NCBI GenBank assembly: GCA_900764225.1
Contig: CAAFNG010000184.1
Coordinates: forward strand, 1 to 25,871
Origin: Lachnospiraceae bacterium
Lineage (GTDB): Bacteria > Bacillota > Clostridia > Lachnospirales > Lachnospiraceae
Length of the DNA stretch: 25,871 nt
Direction: 5' to 3'
Position numbers and translations under genes: made by a program. Below the pieces are notes generated by a model. The model saw nothing but the letters and a program-made list of their open reading frames with translations, ran no database searches and was not told where the DNA came from. How positions within the stretch are numbered: position 1 is the first letter of the stretch; every line of letters begins with the position of its first letter. Positions 16,261 through 25,543 of this stretch are shown here, piece by piece.

Positions 16261-16277
16261 TTAGGAGAGAAAGAGAT

Positions 16278-17090
16278 TTGAAAACGATTTTTTCTTTGCC
16301 AACAGACATTTATAAAAACAGAAGGCTGATCTTTAAGCTGGCTAAAAATGATTTCAAAACGAGATATGCGGGTTCCTATCTGGGCATCATCTGGGCTTTT
16401 ATTCAGCCGGTAGTTACGATTCTTGTGTATTGGTTTGTTTTTTCAGTGGGATTTCGTTCCGGTACCGGAAATCTTGGAGTGCCCTTTGTTCTGTATCTGG
16501 TAGCAGGTATTGTGCCGTGGTTTTTCTTTCAGGATGCACTGAATGGAGGAACTAATTCCATGCTGGAATATAATTATCTGGTAAAAAAAGTGGTATTTAA
16601 TATCAGTGTGCTTCCTGTAGTGAAGATTATTTCCGCATTTTTTGTGCATGCATTTTTTGTGCTGTTTACGATTGTTCTGTATGCGGCTTACGGGAAGTTT
16701 CCGGATGTGTATTATTTTCAGCTGATTTATTACAGCTTCTGTGTGTTTGTTCTTGTCCTGGGTTTAAGCTATGCAACAAGTGCTGTTGTTGTGTTTTTCA
16801 GGGATCTGACACAGATTATTAATATTGCACTGCAGGTTGGAATCTGGCTTACACCGATCATGTGGATCGCAGAAGAGTCTCTTCAGGGGCATGAGATACT
16901 TCAGAAGGTTCTGAAACTGAATCCTTTATATTATGTGGTTTCCGGATACAGAGATACCTTTATTATGAAATCCTGGTTTTTTGAGCATACAGGATGGACT
17001 GCATATTTCTGGGGATTTACGATTGTGTGCTTTCTGTTTGGCGGCTGGGTATTTAAGCGTCTGCGCATTCATTTTGCAGATGTACTGTAG
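16278..17090 (+). CDS. ABC-2 type polysaccharide export permease (Wzm/TagG family)
   Basis: Membrane subunit of an exporter that moves finished, lipid-linked polysaccharide (O-antigen, teichoic or rhamnan type) across the membrane. The 270 residues show an N-terminal amphipathic stretch and the family start (LIFKLAKNDFKTRYAGSYLG), about six membrane helices, and the characteristic LNPLYYVVSGYRD segment near the C-terminus. The start codon is TTG, supported by AGGAG ten bases upstream; no in-frame ATG nearby is better placed. The ATPase gene follows within about 25 bp. It acts in the pair Wzm-Wzt, and the downstream glycosyltransferases presumably build its cargo. Confidence 0.95.
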   Translation: MKTIFSLPTDIYKNRRLIFKLAKNDFKTRYAGSYLGIIWAFIQPVVTILVYWFVFSVGFRSGTGNLGVPFVLYLVAGIVPWFFFQDALNGGTNSMLEYNYLVKKVVFNISVLPVVKIISAFFVHAFFVLFTIVLYAAYGKFPDVYYFQLIYYSFCVFVLVLGLSYATSAVVVFFRDLTQIINIALQVGIWLTPIMWIAEESLQGHEILQKVLKLNPLYYVVSGYRDTFIMKSWFFEHTGWTAYFWGFTIVCFLFGGWVFKRLRIHFADVL

Positions 17091-17113
17091 AGAATGTGGA
17101 GGAAAGAAAAAAC

Positions 17114-18379
17114 GTGGAAAATAAAAATGCAATTCAGGTGAATCATCTCACCAAGATGTACAAGCTCTATGACAAGCCTTCTGACAGGTTGAAGGATGCG
17201 CTTGGACTTACGAAAAAAAAACTCTATCGTGAGCATTATGCACTTCATGATGTTAATTTTGACATTCATGAGGGAGAATGTGTGGGAATTATCGGAACCA
17301 ATGGTTCCGGTAAATCCACGATTTTGAAGATCATTACCGGCGTGCTGACTCCTACAGAGGGAGAAGTGAAGGTCAACGGACGTATCTCTGCTCTGCTGGA
17401 GTTGGGGGCCGGATTTAATATGGAATACTCCGGTCTTGAAAATGTGTATCTTAATGGAACCATGATCGGATTTTCAAAGGAAGAAATTGATGCCAGACTT
17501 GATGATATCCTGGAATTTGCAGATATTGGAGATTTTATTCACCAGCCTGTAAAAACATATTCCAGTGGTATGTTCGTGCGTCTGGCTTTTGCAGTTGCGA
17601 TCAATATTGATCCGGAGATTCTTGTAGTTGATGAAGCACTGTCTGTAGGAGACGTATTTTTTCAGTCAAAATGCTATCACAAATTTGAGGAATTTAAGAA
17701 ACAGGGCAAAACAATTCTGTTTGTAAGCCATGATCTGAGCAGTGTTTCCAAATACTGTGACCGTGTTATTCTGCTAAATAAAGGAAGAAAGCTGGATGAG
17801 GGTTCTCCGAAGCAGATGGTGGATCTTTATAAACAGCTTCTTGTAGGGCAGAATCCGGTGAAGCAGCAGGAAGAAAATGCAGAAAAATCCTCTGATGACA
17901 GAAAAAAGGGGAATTTTCAGTCCAATCCCAATATGCTGGAATACGGAAACCGAATGGCTGAGATCACAGATTTTGATGTGCTTGACGATAAAGGGATGCG
18001 CTCCAATACCATTGAGAAGGGCAGCAGTTTTAAAATCCGTATGAAAGTACGCTTCAATGAAACAATTCAGGAACCTATTATGGCCTACACCTTTAAGAAT
18101 ATCAAGGGAACTGAAATCACAGGAACCAATACTATGTTTGAAAAGACACATGTTGAAAGGTCCGATAAGAATGACGTATGTACAGTAACCTTTACCCAGG
18201 AGATGAATCTTCAGGGAGGAGAATATCTGCTTTCCTTTGGATGTACGGGCTATAAAGACGGAGACTTTACTGTGTTTCACAGACTGTATGATGCATGTAA
18301 TATTACAGTAGTTTCCGCAAAAAACACCGTGGGCTTTTTTGATATGAATTCCAGAGTAGAAATACAGTGCGAGGATTAA
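17114..18379 (+). CDS. ABC transporter ATPase with Wzt-type carbohydrate-binding C-terminal domain
   Basis: Nucleotide-binding subunit of the polysaccharide exporter. Walker A GTNGSGKS (Gly61, Lys67), signature YSSGM (150-153), Walker B with Asp173-Glu174 (VVDEALSVGD) and switch His206 are all intact. After about residue 245 comes a linker and a beta-rich C-terminal domain of about 140 residues resembling Wzt-C, which in ABC-dependent O-antigen systems recognises the capped non-reducing end of the chain. I prefer GTG 17114, giving 421 residues, with GGAGG 11 bases upstream. The in-frame GTG at 17096 has no ribosome binding site. It is followed after 2 bp by the methyltransferase-kinase gene, whose product is a candidate for making the cap. 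Confidence 0.94.
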   Translation: MENKNAIQVNHLTKMYKLYDKPSDRLKDALGLTKKKLYREHYALHDVNFDIHEGECVGIIGTNGSGKSTILKIITGVLTPTEGEVKVNGRISALLELGAGFNMEYSGLENVYLNGTMIGFSKEEIDARLDDILEFADIGDFIHQPVKTYSSGMFVRLAFAVAINIDPEILVVDEALSVGDVFFQSKCYHKFEEFKKQGKTILFVSHDLSSVSKYCDRVILLNKGRKLDEGSPKQMVDLYKQLLVGQNPVKQQEENAEKSSDDRKKGNFQSNPNMLEYGNRMAEITDFDVLDDKGMRSNTIEKGSSFKIRMKVRFNETIQEPIMAYTFKNIKGTEITGTNTMFEKTHVERSDKNDVCTVTFTQEMNLQGGEYLLSFGCTGYKDGDFTVFHRLYDACNITVVSAKNTVGFFDMNSRVEIQCED

Positions 18380-18381
18380 AT

Positions 18382-20571
18382 ATGGGAGAAAAAATTGGAA
18401 AGGTATTTCTGGATACCACTTATTATCCGGGAGAGGATTTATACAGCGATGGGGCTATTGAGGATGAAATGCTCTCTATTGCCCAGAACTATATGCCAGA
18501 AGAGTTTAATCGTGTGATTGCCGAAAGGGAAAGCTGGCCGATTCTGTATCATTTTTCTCATATCCGGGAGAACATTTTAAGCTGGGTTCCGTTTAAAGGT
18601 GATGAGAAGGTTCTGGAAGTTGGTGCAGGTTGTGGTGCAGTTACCGGTGCGCTCTGCCGGAAAGCAGGTGAAGTAACAAGTATCGATCTTTCCATGAAAA
18701 GAAGCCGTATCAACGCATACAGACACAGAGACCAGGAAAATCTTAAGATTCTTGTGGGAAATTTCCAGGAAATAGAGAAAAATCTTACAGAGAAATACGA
18801 TTACATTACGCTGATCGGTGTATTTGAGTATGGAGAAGCCTACATTCAGAGTGCTGATCCTTATGTGGATTTTCTGAAAATTATTTCCAGACATCTGAAA
18901 CCGGACGGAAAGATCATTCTTGCCATTGAGAACCGTCTGGGGCTGAAGTACTGGGCAGGCTGTACAGAGGATCACTTTGGTACATTGTTTGAGGGGCTGG
19001 AAGGATATCCCAGAACAAAGGGGGTCAAAACCTTTACCAGAAAGGAATTTGAGCAGATACTGAAAGAAGCTGGCAATCTTAAGGCGTCCTGGTATTATCC
19101 GTTTCCGGACTATAAATTTCCAATGACTGTATATTCCGAGGAATATCTTCCAAAAAAAGGAGAACTGAACCGGACAGAATATAATTTCGACCGTTTCCGT
19201 CTGCAGCTGTTCCAGGAATCGCCGGTTTATGATACACTTCTTGATAATGATCTGTATCCGGAATTTGCCAATTCTTTTCTTCTTATGATCGGCAGAGAGA
19301 AGCCGGATGTGGAGACGATATTTACCAAGTTTTCCAATGAAAGAGACAGGGATTTTGCCATCCGGACAGAAATCGTTTCCGGAAATAATGAGCGTATTGT
19401 AAAAAAAGTTCCGGAGACAAAGGAAGCTGGGAAACATGTATGCAATCTGGATAGAATCTATCAGGAGCTGGGAAAACTTTATGAGCAGGCCGGAATCTGT
19501 GTAAACCGTTGTCAGGTGAAGAAGAACACAGCAGAGTTTGAATATCTTACAGGAATCACGCTGGAAGAAAAACTGGATACACTTCTTAAAAACGGAAAAG
19601 AAGATGAGGCAGAAGAATTACTTTTTTCTTATATTGAGAAAATCAGAGAGATTCATGAGAAGGAAATATTTCATAAGACGGCAGAGTTTGTGGAGGTGTT
19701 TGGAGATGCAAAACTGCCGGAAAATCTGAAAAGTGCGCCGTTTTCCAATATTGATTTTGTTCCGTCTAATGTAATCCTGGATAGAGAGGAAACCACGGTG
19801 ATTGATTATGAATGGACGTTCTTTTTCCCGATTCCTTCGAATTTTCTGGTGTATCGCATGATTCATTATTATCTGGAAAGTGATGGAAAAAGAGAAGGTC
19901 TGAAGGGGCGTGAGTTTTACCGGAAAGCAGGACTTACAGAAAATGAATGCCGCATTTATCAGAATATGGAAAAGAATTTCCAGAAATACATGCTGGGAAA
20001 TCATAATTCGATGCTGAGCCTCTACCCAAAAATTTCTCCGGGTAAGGCAGATGCAGTACAGTTCTATGAGGAAAAAAAGTTCGAAGAAGCTCAGATGTTG
20101 CAGGTTTTCTGGGATACAGGCAGCGATTTTACAGAAGAAAATTCCAAAAAATATCCTGTAAAAAACAAAAGAATCAGTGCAGGGATATCTTTTCCGGAAC
20201 ATACGCGGAGATTACGCCTCGATCCGGGCGAACTGAGAACGGGCATTCATATAAACAGGATGAACTGGGAAGATGGTACTCCCGCAAAATTTTATACAAA
20301 TGGCAGCAGCATTGGCGGAGAGGTATATTATTTCGGCGGAGGGGATCCTCAGTTTGTTATTGCTGAAATTCCTGCAGGCTCCGGGAAACTGGAGATTCAG
20401 TTGGAATTTGTAAGTGAAAGAGAAGCAGGTCAGAAATTCTGGGAAAAATATAAAAAGAGAGAGCAAAAGCTTTTTCAGTCAGCAGAAGAGATGGAGAAAA
20501 GAGAGAAAAAAGAAGAGCTTATGAGAAAAAGTATATTATGGCGGGCATACTGTAAACTCAAAAAAATATAA
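18382..20571 (+). CDS. Methyltransferase-kinase-coiled coil protein, candidate chain terminator (WbdD-like layout)
   Basis: Residues about 60-310 are a class I SAM methyltransferase (motif I VLEVGAGCGA at 77-86). Residues about 330-525 look like an aminoglycoside-phosphotransferase-type kinase: SNIDFVPSN gives Asp458 and Asn463, and VIDYEW gives Asp475. The usual His of HxD is Asn456. A beta-rich module (about 590-680) and a charged helix likely to form a coiled coil (KKREQKLFQSAEEMEKREK, about 685-725) follow. The E. coli O9a protein WbdD has the same order: methyltransferase, kinase, coiled-coil ruler. It caps the polymannose chain before Wzm-Wzt export. Its place right behind a Wzt with C-terminal domain makes a capping and length-control role likely. 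The start is ATG 18382, with GAGG seven bases upstream; GTG 18367 lacks a site. Confidence 0.85.
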   Translation: MGEKIGKVFLDTTYYPGEDLYSDGAIEDEMLSIAQNYMPEEFNRVIAERESWPILYHFSHIRENILSWVPFKGDEKVLEVGAGCGAVTGALCRKAGEVTSIDLSMKRSRINAYRHRDQENLKILVGNFQEIEKNLTEKYDYITLIGVFEYGEAYIQSADPYVDFLKIISRHLKPDGKIILAIENRLGLKYWAGCTEDHFGTLFEGLEGYPRTKGVKTFTRKEFEQILKEAGNLKASWYYPFPDYKFPMTVYSEEYLPKKGELNRTEYNFDRFRLQLFQESPVYDTLLDNDLYPEFANSFLLMIGREKPDVETIFTKFSNERDRDFAIRTEIVSGNNERIVKKVPETKEAGKHVCNLDRIYQELGKLYEQAGICVNRCQVKKNTAEFEYLTGITLEEKLDTLLKNGKEDEAEELLFSYIEKIREIHEKEIFHKTAEFVEVFGDAKLPENLKSAPFSNIDFVPSNVILDREETTVIDYEWTFFFPIPSNFLVYRMIHYYLESDGKREGLKGREFYRKAGLTENECRIYQNMEKNFQKYMLGNHNSMLSLYPKISPGKADAVQFYEEKKFEEAQMLQVFWDTGSDFTEENSKKYPVKNKRISAGISFPEHTRRLRLDPGELRTGIHINRMNWEDGTPAKFYTNGSSIGGEVYYFGGGDPQFVIAEIPAGSGKLEIQLEFVSEREAGQKFWEKYKKREQKLFQSAEEMEKREKKEELMRKSILWRAYCKLKKI

Positions 20572-20597
20572 AGCTGAATCACAAGAGGGCTGTGACC

Positions 20598-23105
20598 ATG
20601 ACAAAAATATTCAGAAAATTGGAAAATCAGAAATATGACAGTATGAATTCTCATACCCTGATCCTGACAGGATGGGTTGGCGATACCCAAAAAGGAAGAG
20701 GGACTTTTGTTTTAACAGGAGATGGAAAAGAACTTTTTCAACTGGAACCGGAATATGTTTCCAGACCAGATGTATCAAAAAATCTGAGCAGATTCGGTGA
20801 AATAAAAGCAGCAGGATTTATTCTGAAAATACCGGAAATTCTGAATCTGGCAAAACAGTATAAAAAGATCGGACTGTTTCTGAAAATGGGAGACAGTAAG
20901 GTTGTTCTTTGGAATGCAGATGCTGATAAATTAAAAAATTTCTGCATGGAAAGTCTTCTGGAATATTGCATTGACCGGGCACAGATCATGGAAAATAATG
21001 AACTTCTGGTTGAAGGCTGGGTTCTGGATGAGACGAATAATGCAGAAGTTGCAGTTGAGGATCAGGCCGGACGACCTCTGAAATGTACAGTCACAAGAGG
21101 TCGGAGACCTGACGTGGAAGATAATAAGGGAATCCGGATACAGGGAGACTCTGAAATAGGCTTTACTGTCAGAGCAGATCTGAATAAATTATCAGTCAGG
21201 AATATTTTTATCTGTTTCAGTGGCAGAACAGTGTTAAAAAAATATAAGGTCAATATTTCTGATCTGAGAAAAAAAGATTCCGTTATATATCAGAGAATGA
21301 AGCTTCTGAGACTGCGTAACGGAAGAAAAAATCTGTCTTACATCAGGAAAAACGGACTGAAAAACTTTATCCGTTATATTGGGACATATCAGCCGGAAAG
21401 ACTTTCTCAGAACTATGAAATATGGCTGAAGACTCATTCAGCTGACAAAAAAGAACTGAAAAAACAGAGAGAAACAGTATTTTCCGAAATGCCTCTGATC
21501 AGTATTGTGATTCCCATGTATAATACCCCACAGGAATATCTGAAAGAACTGCTGGATTCCGTTAGTGTCCAGTCATATGAAAACTGGCAGCTCTGTCTTG
21601 CTGACGGAAGCGAAGATGATGCAATCAAAGATTTTCTTGAGAAAAAATACAGAGAAGAAAAACGGATCGTATACAGAAAACTCAAAGAAAACAAAGGAAT
21701 TTCAGAGAATACAAATGCGGCAATAGAAATGGCTTCCGGTGAATATATTATGCTTTGTGATCATGATGATATACTTGCTCCGGATGCGCTGTTTCATATC
21801 GCGAAAGCTTTCACCGAAAAAAATGCAGATGTCGTTTATACGGACGAAGATAAAATCAGTATGGATGGAAAACATTATTTTGAGCCAAATTTCAAGCCGG
21901 ATTTCAATCTGTTCCGTCTTCGGGAAAATAACTATATCTGCCATATTTTTGCTTTTAAAAAGAGCTTACTGGAACAGGTTGGAGCTTTTCGAAAAGAATA
22001 TGACGGGGCGCAGGATTTTGATCTGATTCTCAGATGCTGTGAGCAGGCAGAAAAGATCGTGCATATACCAAGGGTTCTGTATCACTGGAGGAGCCACATG
22101 AATTCTACAGCTGCAAATCCGGAAAGCAAAAGATATGCTTTTGAAGCAGGAAAAAAGGCGATCGAAGATCATTATCACAGAATGGGAATCCGGGCAGAAG
22201 TAGAAATGACAAAATATCCGGGATGGTACCGAAGCAGGATAGCGATTGCCGGCGAACCTTTAATTTCCATTATTATTCCGAACAAAGATCATATTGATGA
22301 TCTTGATCTGTGTATAAGCTCCATTGAAGAAAAATCCACATGGAAGAATTACGAGATCCTTGTAGTTGAAAACAACAGTGAAGATAAAAAAACTTTTGCA
22401 TATTATGAAGAACTTCAGCGAAGATATGAGAATGTAAGGGTAATTACCTGGAAAAAAGAATTTAATTATTCAGCTATCAACAATTTCGCAGTGAGAGAAT
22501 CCCAGGGAGAATATCTGTTGTTTTTAAATAATGATGTGGAGATCATCACACCGTCCTGGATGGAAGAAATGCTTCAGATCTGTCAGCAGCAGGGCGTGGG
22601 AATTGTGGGCGCGAAGCTGTATTATCCGGATGATACGATTCAGCATGCAGGGGTTGTGATCGGACTTGGAGGAATTGCAGGTCATGTTATGTGTAAAGCT
22701 CCGGCACAGGAAATCGGATATATGGGACGTCTGATCAGTGTGCAGGAGATCAGTGCTGTTACAGCAGCATGTATGATGGTAAAAACTTCTGTATTCCGAA
22801 GAACCGGCGGATTTGATGAAAAGCTTAAAGTGGCATTTAATGATATTGATCTGTGCATGCAGGTGCGAAGTATGGGCGAAAAGATCGTGTTTACCCCCTA
22901 TGCTGAACTGTATCATTATGAGTCAAAATCCAGAGGGATGGAAGACACTCCCGAGAAGATAGCACGTTTCAACAGGGAAGTAAACTGTTTCAAGGATAAA
23001 TGGAAAAAAGAACTTCTGGCAGGAGATCCCTATTACAGTCCGAATCTGACTCTGAAAGCAGGAGACTGTTCCCTGCAAAAAATGGAAGAAAGAAATGAGG
23101 AGTAA
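20598..23105 (+). CDS. Tandem-domain GT2 glycosyltransferase, copy A
   Basis: Polymer-building enzyme with two GT2 domains and N-terminal beta modules, 835 residues. Residues 1 to about 215 hold two beta-rich modules that share an R-P-DV...GF pattern. GT2 domain 1 begins at Pro299 (PLISIVIPMYN) and has DHDD at 388-391, then YDGAQDFDLILRC and LYHWRSH. GT2 domain 2 begins at Pro554 (PLISIIIPNKDH) and has NND at 644-646 in place of DxD, as in WbbL-like rhamnosyltransferases. Two active sites fit a polymerase that adds two linkages in alternation, perhaps rhamnosyl units given rfbC. ATG 20598 is preferred: AGAGGG lies eight bases upstream and is too close to the GTG at 20592. The next gene is a paralogue. 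Sugar and linkage cannot be read from sequence. Confidence 0.9.
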   Translation: MTKIFRKLENQKYDSMNSHTLILTGWVGDTQKGRGTFVLTGDGKELFQLEPEYVSRPDVSKNLSRFGEIKAAGFILKIPEILNLAKQYKKIGLFLKMGDSKVVLWNADADKLKNFCMESLLEYCIDRAQIMENNELLVEGWVLDETNNAEVAVEDQAGRPLKCTVTRGRRPDVEDNKGIRIQGDSEIGFTVRADLNKLSVRNIFICFSGRTVLKKYKVNISDLRKKDSVIYQRMKLLRLRNGRKNLSYIRKNGLKNFIRYIGTYQPERLSQNYEIWLKTHSADKKELKKQRETVFSEMPLISIVIPMYNTPQEYLKELLDSVSVQSYENWQLCLADGSEDDAIKDFLEKKYREEKRIVYRKLKENKGISENTNAAIEMASGEYIMLCDHDDILAPDALFHIAKAFTEKNADVVYTDEDKISMDGKHYFEPNFKPDFNLFRLRENNYICHIFAFKKSLLEQVGAFRKEYDGAQDFDLILRCCEQAEKIVHIPRVLYHWRSHMNSTAANPESKRYAFEAGKKAIEDHYHRMGIRAEVEMTKYPGWYRSRIAIAGEPLISIIIPNKDHIDDLDLCISSIEEKSTWKNYEILVVENNSEDKKTFAYYEELQRRYENVRVITWKKEFNYSAINNFAVRESQGEYLLFLNNDVEIITPSWMEEMLQICQQQGVGIVGAKLYYPDDTIQHAGVVIGLGGIAGHVMCKAPAQEIGYMGRLISVQEISAVTAACMMVKTSVFRRTGGFDEKLKVAFNDIDLCMQVRSMGEKIVFTPYAELYHYESKSRGMEDTPEKIARFNREVNCFKDKWKKELLAGDPYYSPNLTLKAGDCSLQKMEERNEE
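22213..23055 (+). repeat. Divergent tandem duplication: 3' half of GT2 copy A, repeated in copy B
   Basis: This segment, encoding GT2 domain 2 of copy A, matches about 24655-25498 in copy B along its full length. Both proteins run in register from PGWYRSR to NLTLK. DNA identity is high but interrupted. The longest exact runs I noticed are about 20-24 bases, for example TCCTGGATGGAAGAAATGCT and TATGAGTCAAAATCCAGAGG. The spacing is about 2.44 kb. The 5' halves of the two genes are much less alike. Confidence 0.85.
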
Positions 23106-23106
23106 C

Positions 23107-25542
23107 ATGTCCGAAAAAATACTTGGAGTTCAAAGCGAAAGATTTCATCTTCTGGACAGAAAACAGTATATTGTGCAGGGATATTTAAAGGAAGCTGACG
23201 GATTGCATGCTTATCTGGATGATAAAAAACTGCCGATAACTGTGACATGTTCAGAAAAAGAATATGAGGAAGAGGAAAAGATTTCCCAAATTACAGCGGT
23301 TGTTTTGATACCCGATGATATATCAGATTTTCGGAAGCTGGTGATTTATACAGAAGCAAATGGGAAAAAAAATGTATGGTTTTCCATTTCCGTAAAAGCA
23401 CTGGAGAAGAAGAGAGACAAACCTCAGGTATACTTTGAAGAAGAAAAAATTCAACAGGGAAATGTCCGGCTGAAAGGCTGGACGATTGCGGACCGTCCGG
23501 TAATGATCCGTGTTTACGATGAAAAAAAGAAGCCTGTAAAAGCAGAAATAAAAAGAACAGACAGAATCGATGTTACACAGCTTTACAGTGAAGCGGAAAA
23601 TCCGGGAGAAACCGGATTTTATATGGAGCTTGCAGGAATGACAGGAAACTGCCTGTATGTGCTGTTTCAGGCCGGAAACAAAAAATCCGTTAAAAAGATT
23701 TCATTAAAGAAATCCAGAATTATAGCTTCAAAAATAGAAAAATATGCGGAAAAAGGATATTATTACTGGAAAAACCAGGGAAACAGGGCGCTTATGAGAA
23801 AACTGGTGTCCAAACTAAAAAGGACAGCAGCAGAAGATATGTCTTATCAGAAATGGCGCAGATATCATATGCCGGATAAAAGAGAACTGGAACAGCAGAG
23901 AAAAACGAAATTCTCATATAATCCAAAGATATCAATTGTTGTTCCACTGTATAAAACACCGGAGAAGTATTTAAGAAAACTGGTAGATTCCGTGCAGAAA
24001 CAGACGTATGAAAACTGGGAGCTGTGTCTGTCAGACGGAAGCGGGAGTGATTCTCCGATAAAGAGTCTGTTGCAGGAACTGTCGGCAGGGAATAAAAGAA
24101 TCCGGATTGTTTCCCATGAACATGCATTACAGATATCAGAAAATACCAACAGTGCCATTGAAATAGCTACAGGAGATTTTATCGCATTTGCTGACCATGA
24201 TGATGAATTGGCGCCTCATGCTTTGTTTGAGTGTGTGAAAATTTTGAATGAAAGACCGGAAACAAAAATTCTGTATTCAGATGAAGATAAAATGTCCATG
24301 GATGGACGCAGATTTTTTGAACCAAACTTTAAATCAGATTTCAATCCACAGTTACTCTGCACAGTGAATTATATCTGTCATCTTTTCGTAGCTTCCAGCG
24401 AAGTAATCCGTCAGGTCGGTATGTTACGCCGGGAATTTGACGGCGCACAGGATTATGATTTTATATTCAGGTGTACGGAGAGGGTAAAGGAAGAAGAAAT
24501 TGTTCATATTCCGAAAATTCTCTATCACTGGAGATGCCATATGGATTCGACGGCAGAGAATCCGGAGAGCAAGAGATATGCTTTTGAAGCCGGAAAACGT
24601 GCAATAGAATCACATTATCAGAGAGTGGGAATAAAGGCGGATGTGGAGCTGACAGAGCATCCGGGATGGTACAGAAGCCGGGTGGCTGTTACAGGCGAAC
24701 CGTTGATTTCGATAATCATTCCAAATAAAGATCATATACAGGATCTTGAATTATGTATTTCATCTATTGAAGAGAAATCCACCTGGAAGAATTATGAGAT
24801 CATTATTGCTGAGAATAACAGCGAAAAAGCTGAAACATTTGCTTATTACGAAGAACTTTCCCGTAAATACCCAAATGTCAGAGTCCTCACATGGGAAAAA
24901 GAATTCAATTATGCAGCTATTAATAACTTTGCAGTAAAACATGCAGAGGGAGAGTATGTACTGTTTCTGAATAATGATGTGGAGATCATTACAGATTCCT
25001 GGATGGAAGAAATGCTTCAGCTTTGTCAGCAGAAGGGAATCGGAATTGTAGGTGCGAAGCTGTATTACCCAGATGATACGATTCAGCATGCTGGCGTTGT
25101 AATCGGGCTTGGAGGAATTGCAGGCCATGTTATGTGCAGGGCACCAAGGTATGATATCGGCTATATGGGCCGGATGATCAGTGTACAGGATATCAGTGCA
25201 GTTACAGGAGCATGCATGATGGTAAAAACTTCTGCATTTATAGAGGCGGGAGGTTTTGATGAAAAATTCAAGGTTGCATTTAATGACATTGATCTTTGCA
25301 TGAAAATACGAAATAACGGTGATAAGGTAGTATTTACTCCTTATGCTGAACTGTACCACTATGAGTCAAAATCCAGAGGAATGGAAGATACACCTGAAAA
25401 GATCGCACGTTTTAATAAAGAAATTGCCCTATTTGAAAAAAAATGGCCGGATATATTGAAAAAAGGAGATCCTTACTATAATCCGAATCTTACATTAAAA
25501 AGCCAGTTCTGCTATCTTAAGCAGATACAGGAGGGCAGATGA
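23107..25542 (+). CDS. Tandem-domain GT2 glycosyltransferase, copy B
   Basis: Paralogue of the preceding gene, 811 residues from ATG 23107. The N-terminal 210 residues form beta modules that differ strongly from copy A but repeat the same R-x-DV...GF feature (RIDVTQLYSEAENPGETGF). GT2 domain 1 starts at Pro273 (PKISIVVPLYK) with DHDD at 363-366. GT2 domain 2 starts at Pro532 with NND at 622-624. The second domain is very similar to that of copy A, including AKLYYPDDTIQHAGVVIG and LYHYESKSRGMED. Start choice is uncertain: ATG 23107 has AGGAG only four bases away; ATG 23095, four codons earlier, has GGAAG and would overlap copy A by 11 bp. The different first domains may give different acceptors or linkages within one polymer. 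Confidence 0.9.
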   Translation: MSEKILGVQSERFHLLDRKQYIVQGYLKEADGLHAYLDDKKLPITVTCSEKEYEEEEKISQITAVVLIPDDISDFRKLVIYTEANGKKNVWFSISVKALEKKRDKPQVYFEEEKIQQGNVRLKGWTIADRPVMIRVYDEKKKPVKAEIKRTDRIDVTQLYSEAENPGETGFYMELAGMTGNCLYVLFQAGNKKSVKKISLKKSRIIASKIEKYAEKGYYYWKNQGNRALMRKLVSKLKRTAAEDMSYQKWRRYHMPDKRELEQQRKTKFSYNPKISIVVPLYKTPEKYLRKLVDSVQKQTYENWELCLSDGSGSDSPIKSLLQELSAGNKRIRIVSHEHALQISENTNSAIEIATGDFIAFADHDDELAPHALFECVKILNERPETKILYSDEDKMSMDGRRFFEPNFKSDFNPQLLCTVNYICHLFVASSEVIRQVGMLRREFDGAQDYDFIFRCTERVKEEEIVHIPKILYHWRCHMDSTAENPESKRYAFEAGKRAIESHYQRVGIKADVELTEHPGWYRSRVAVTGEPLISIIIPNKDHIQDLELCISSIEEKSTWKNYEIIIAENNSEKAETFAYYEELSRKYPNVRVLTWEKEFNYAAINNFAVKHAEGEYVLFLNNDVEIITDSWMEEMLQLCQQKGIGIVGAKLYYPDDTIQHAGVVIGLGGIAGHVMCRAPRYDIGYMGRMISVQDISAVTGACMMVKTSAFIEAGGFDEKFKVAFNDIDLCMKIRNNGDKVVFTPYAELYHYESKSRGMEDTPEKIARFNKEIALFEKKWPDILKKGDPYYNPNLTLKSQFCYLKQIQEGR

Positions 25543-25543
25543 A

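Noticed and set aside
17096..17113. GTG 17096 as start of the ABC ATPase
   Set aside because: No ribosome binding site precedes it. GGAGG at 17098-17102 fits the in-frame GTG at 17114, and the conserved ATPase start lies beyond both.
18577..19437. A 286-codon open frame on the minus strand opposite the methyltransferase-kinase gene
   Set aside because: Low-complexity, Phe/Ile/Cys-rich product without motifs, and fully covered by a well-supported + strand gene.
22213..25498. GT2 tandem similarity as an assembly duplication
   Set aside because: The copies differ throughout, with the longest noticed exact runs about 20-24 bases, and their 5' halves are clearly different genes.
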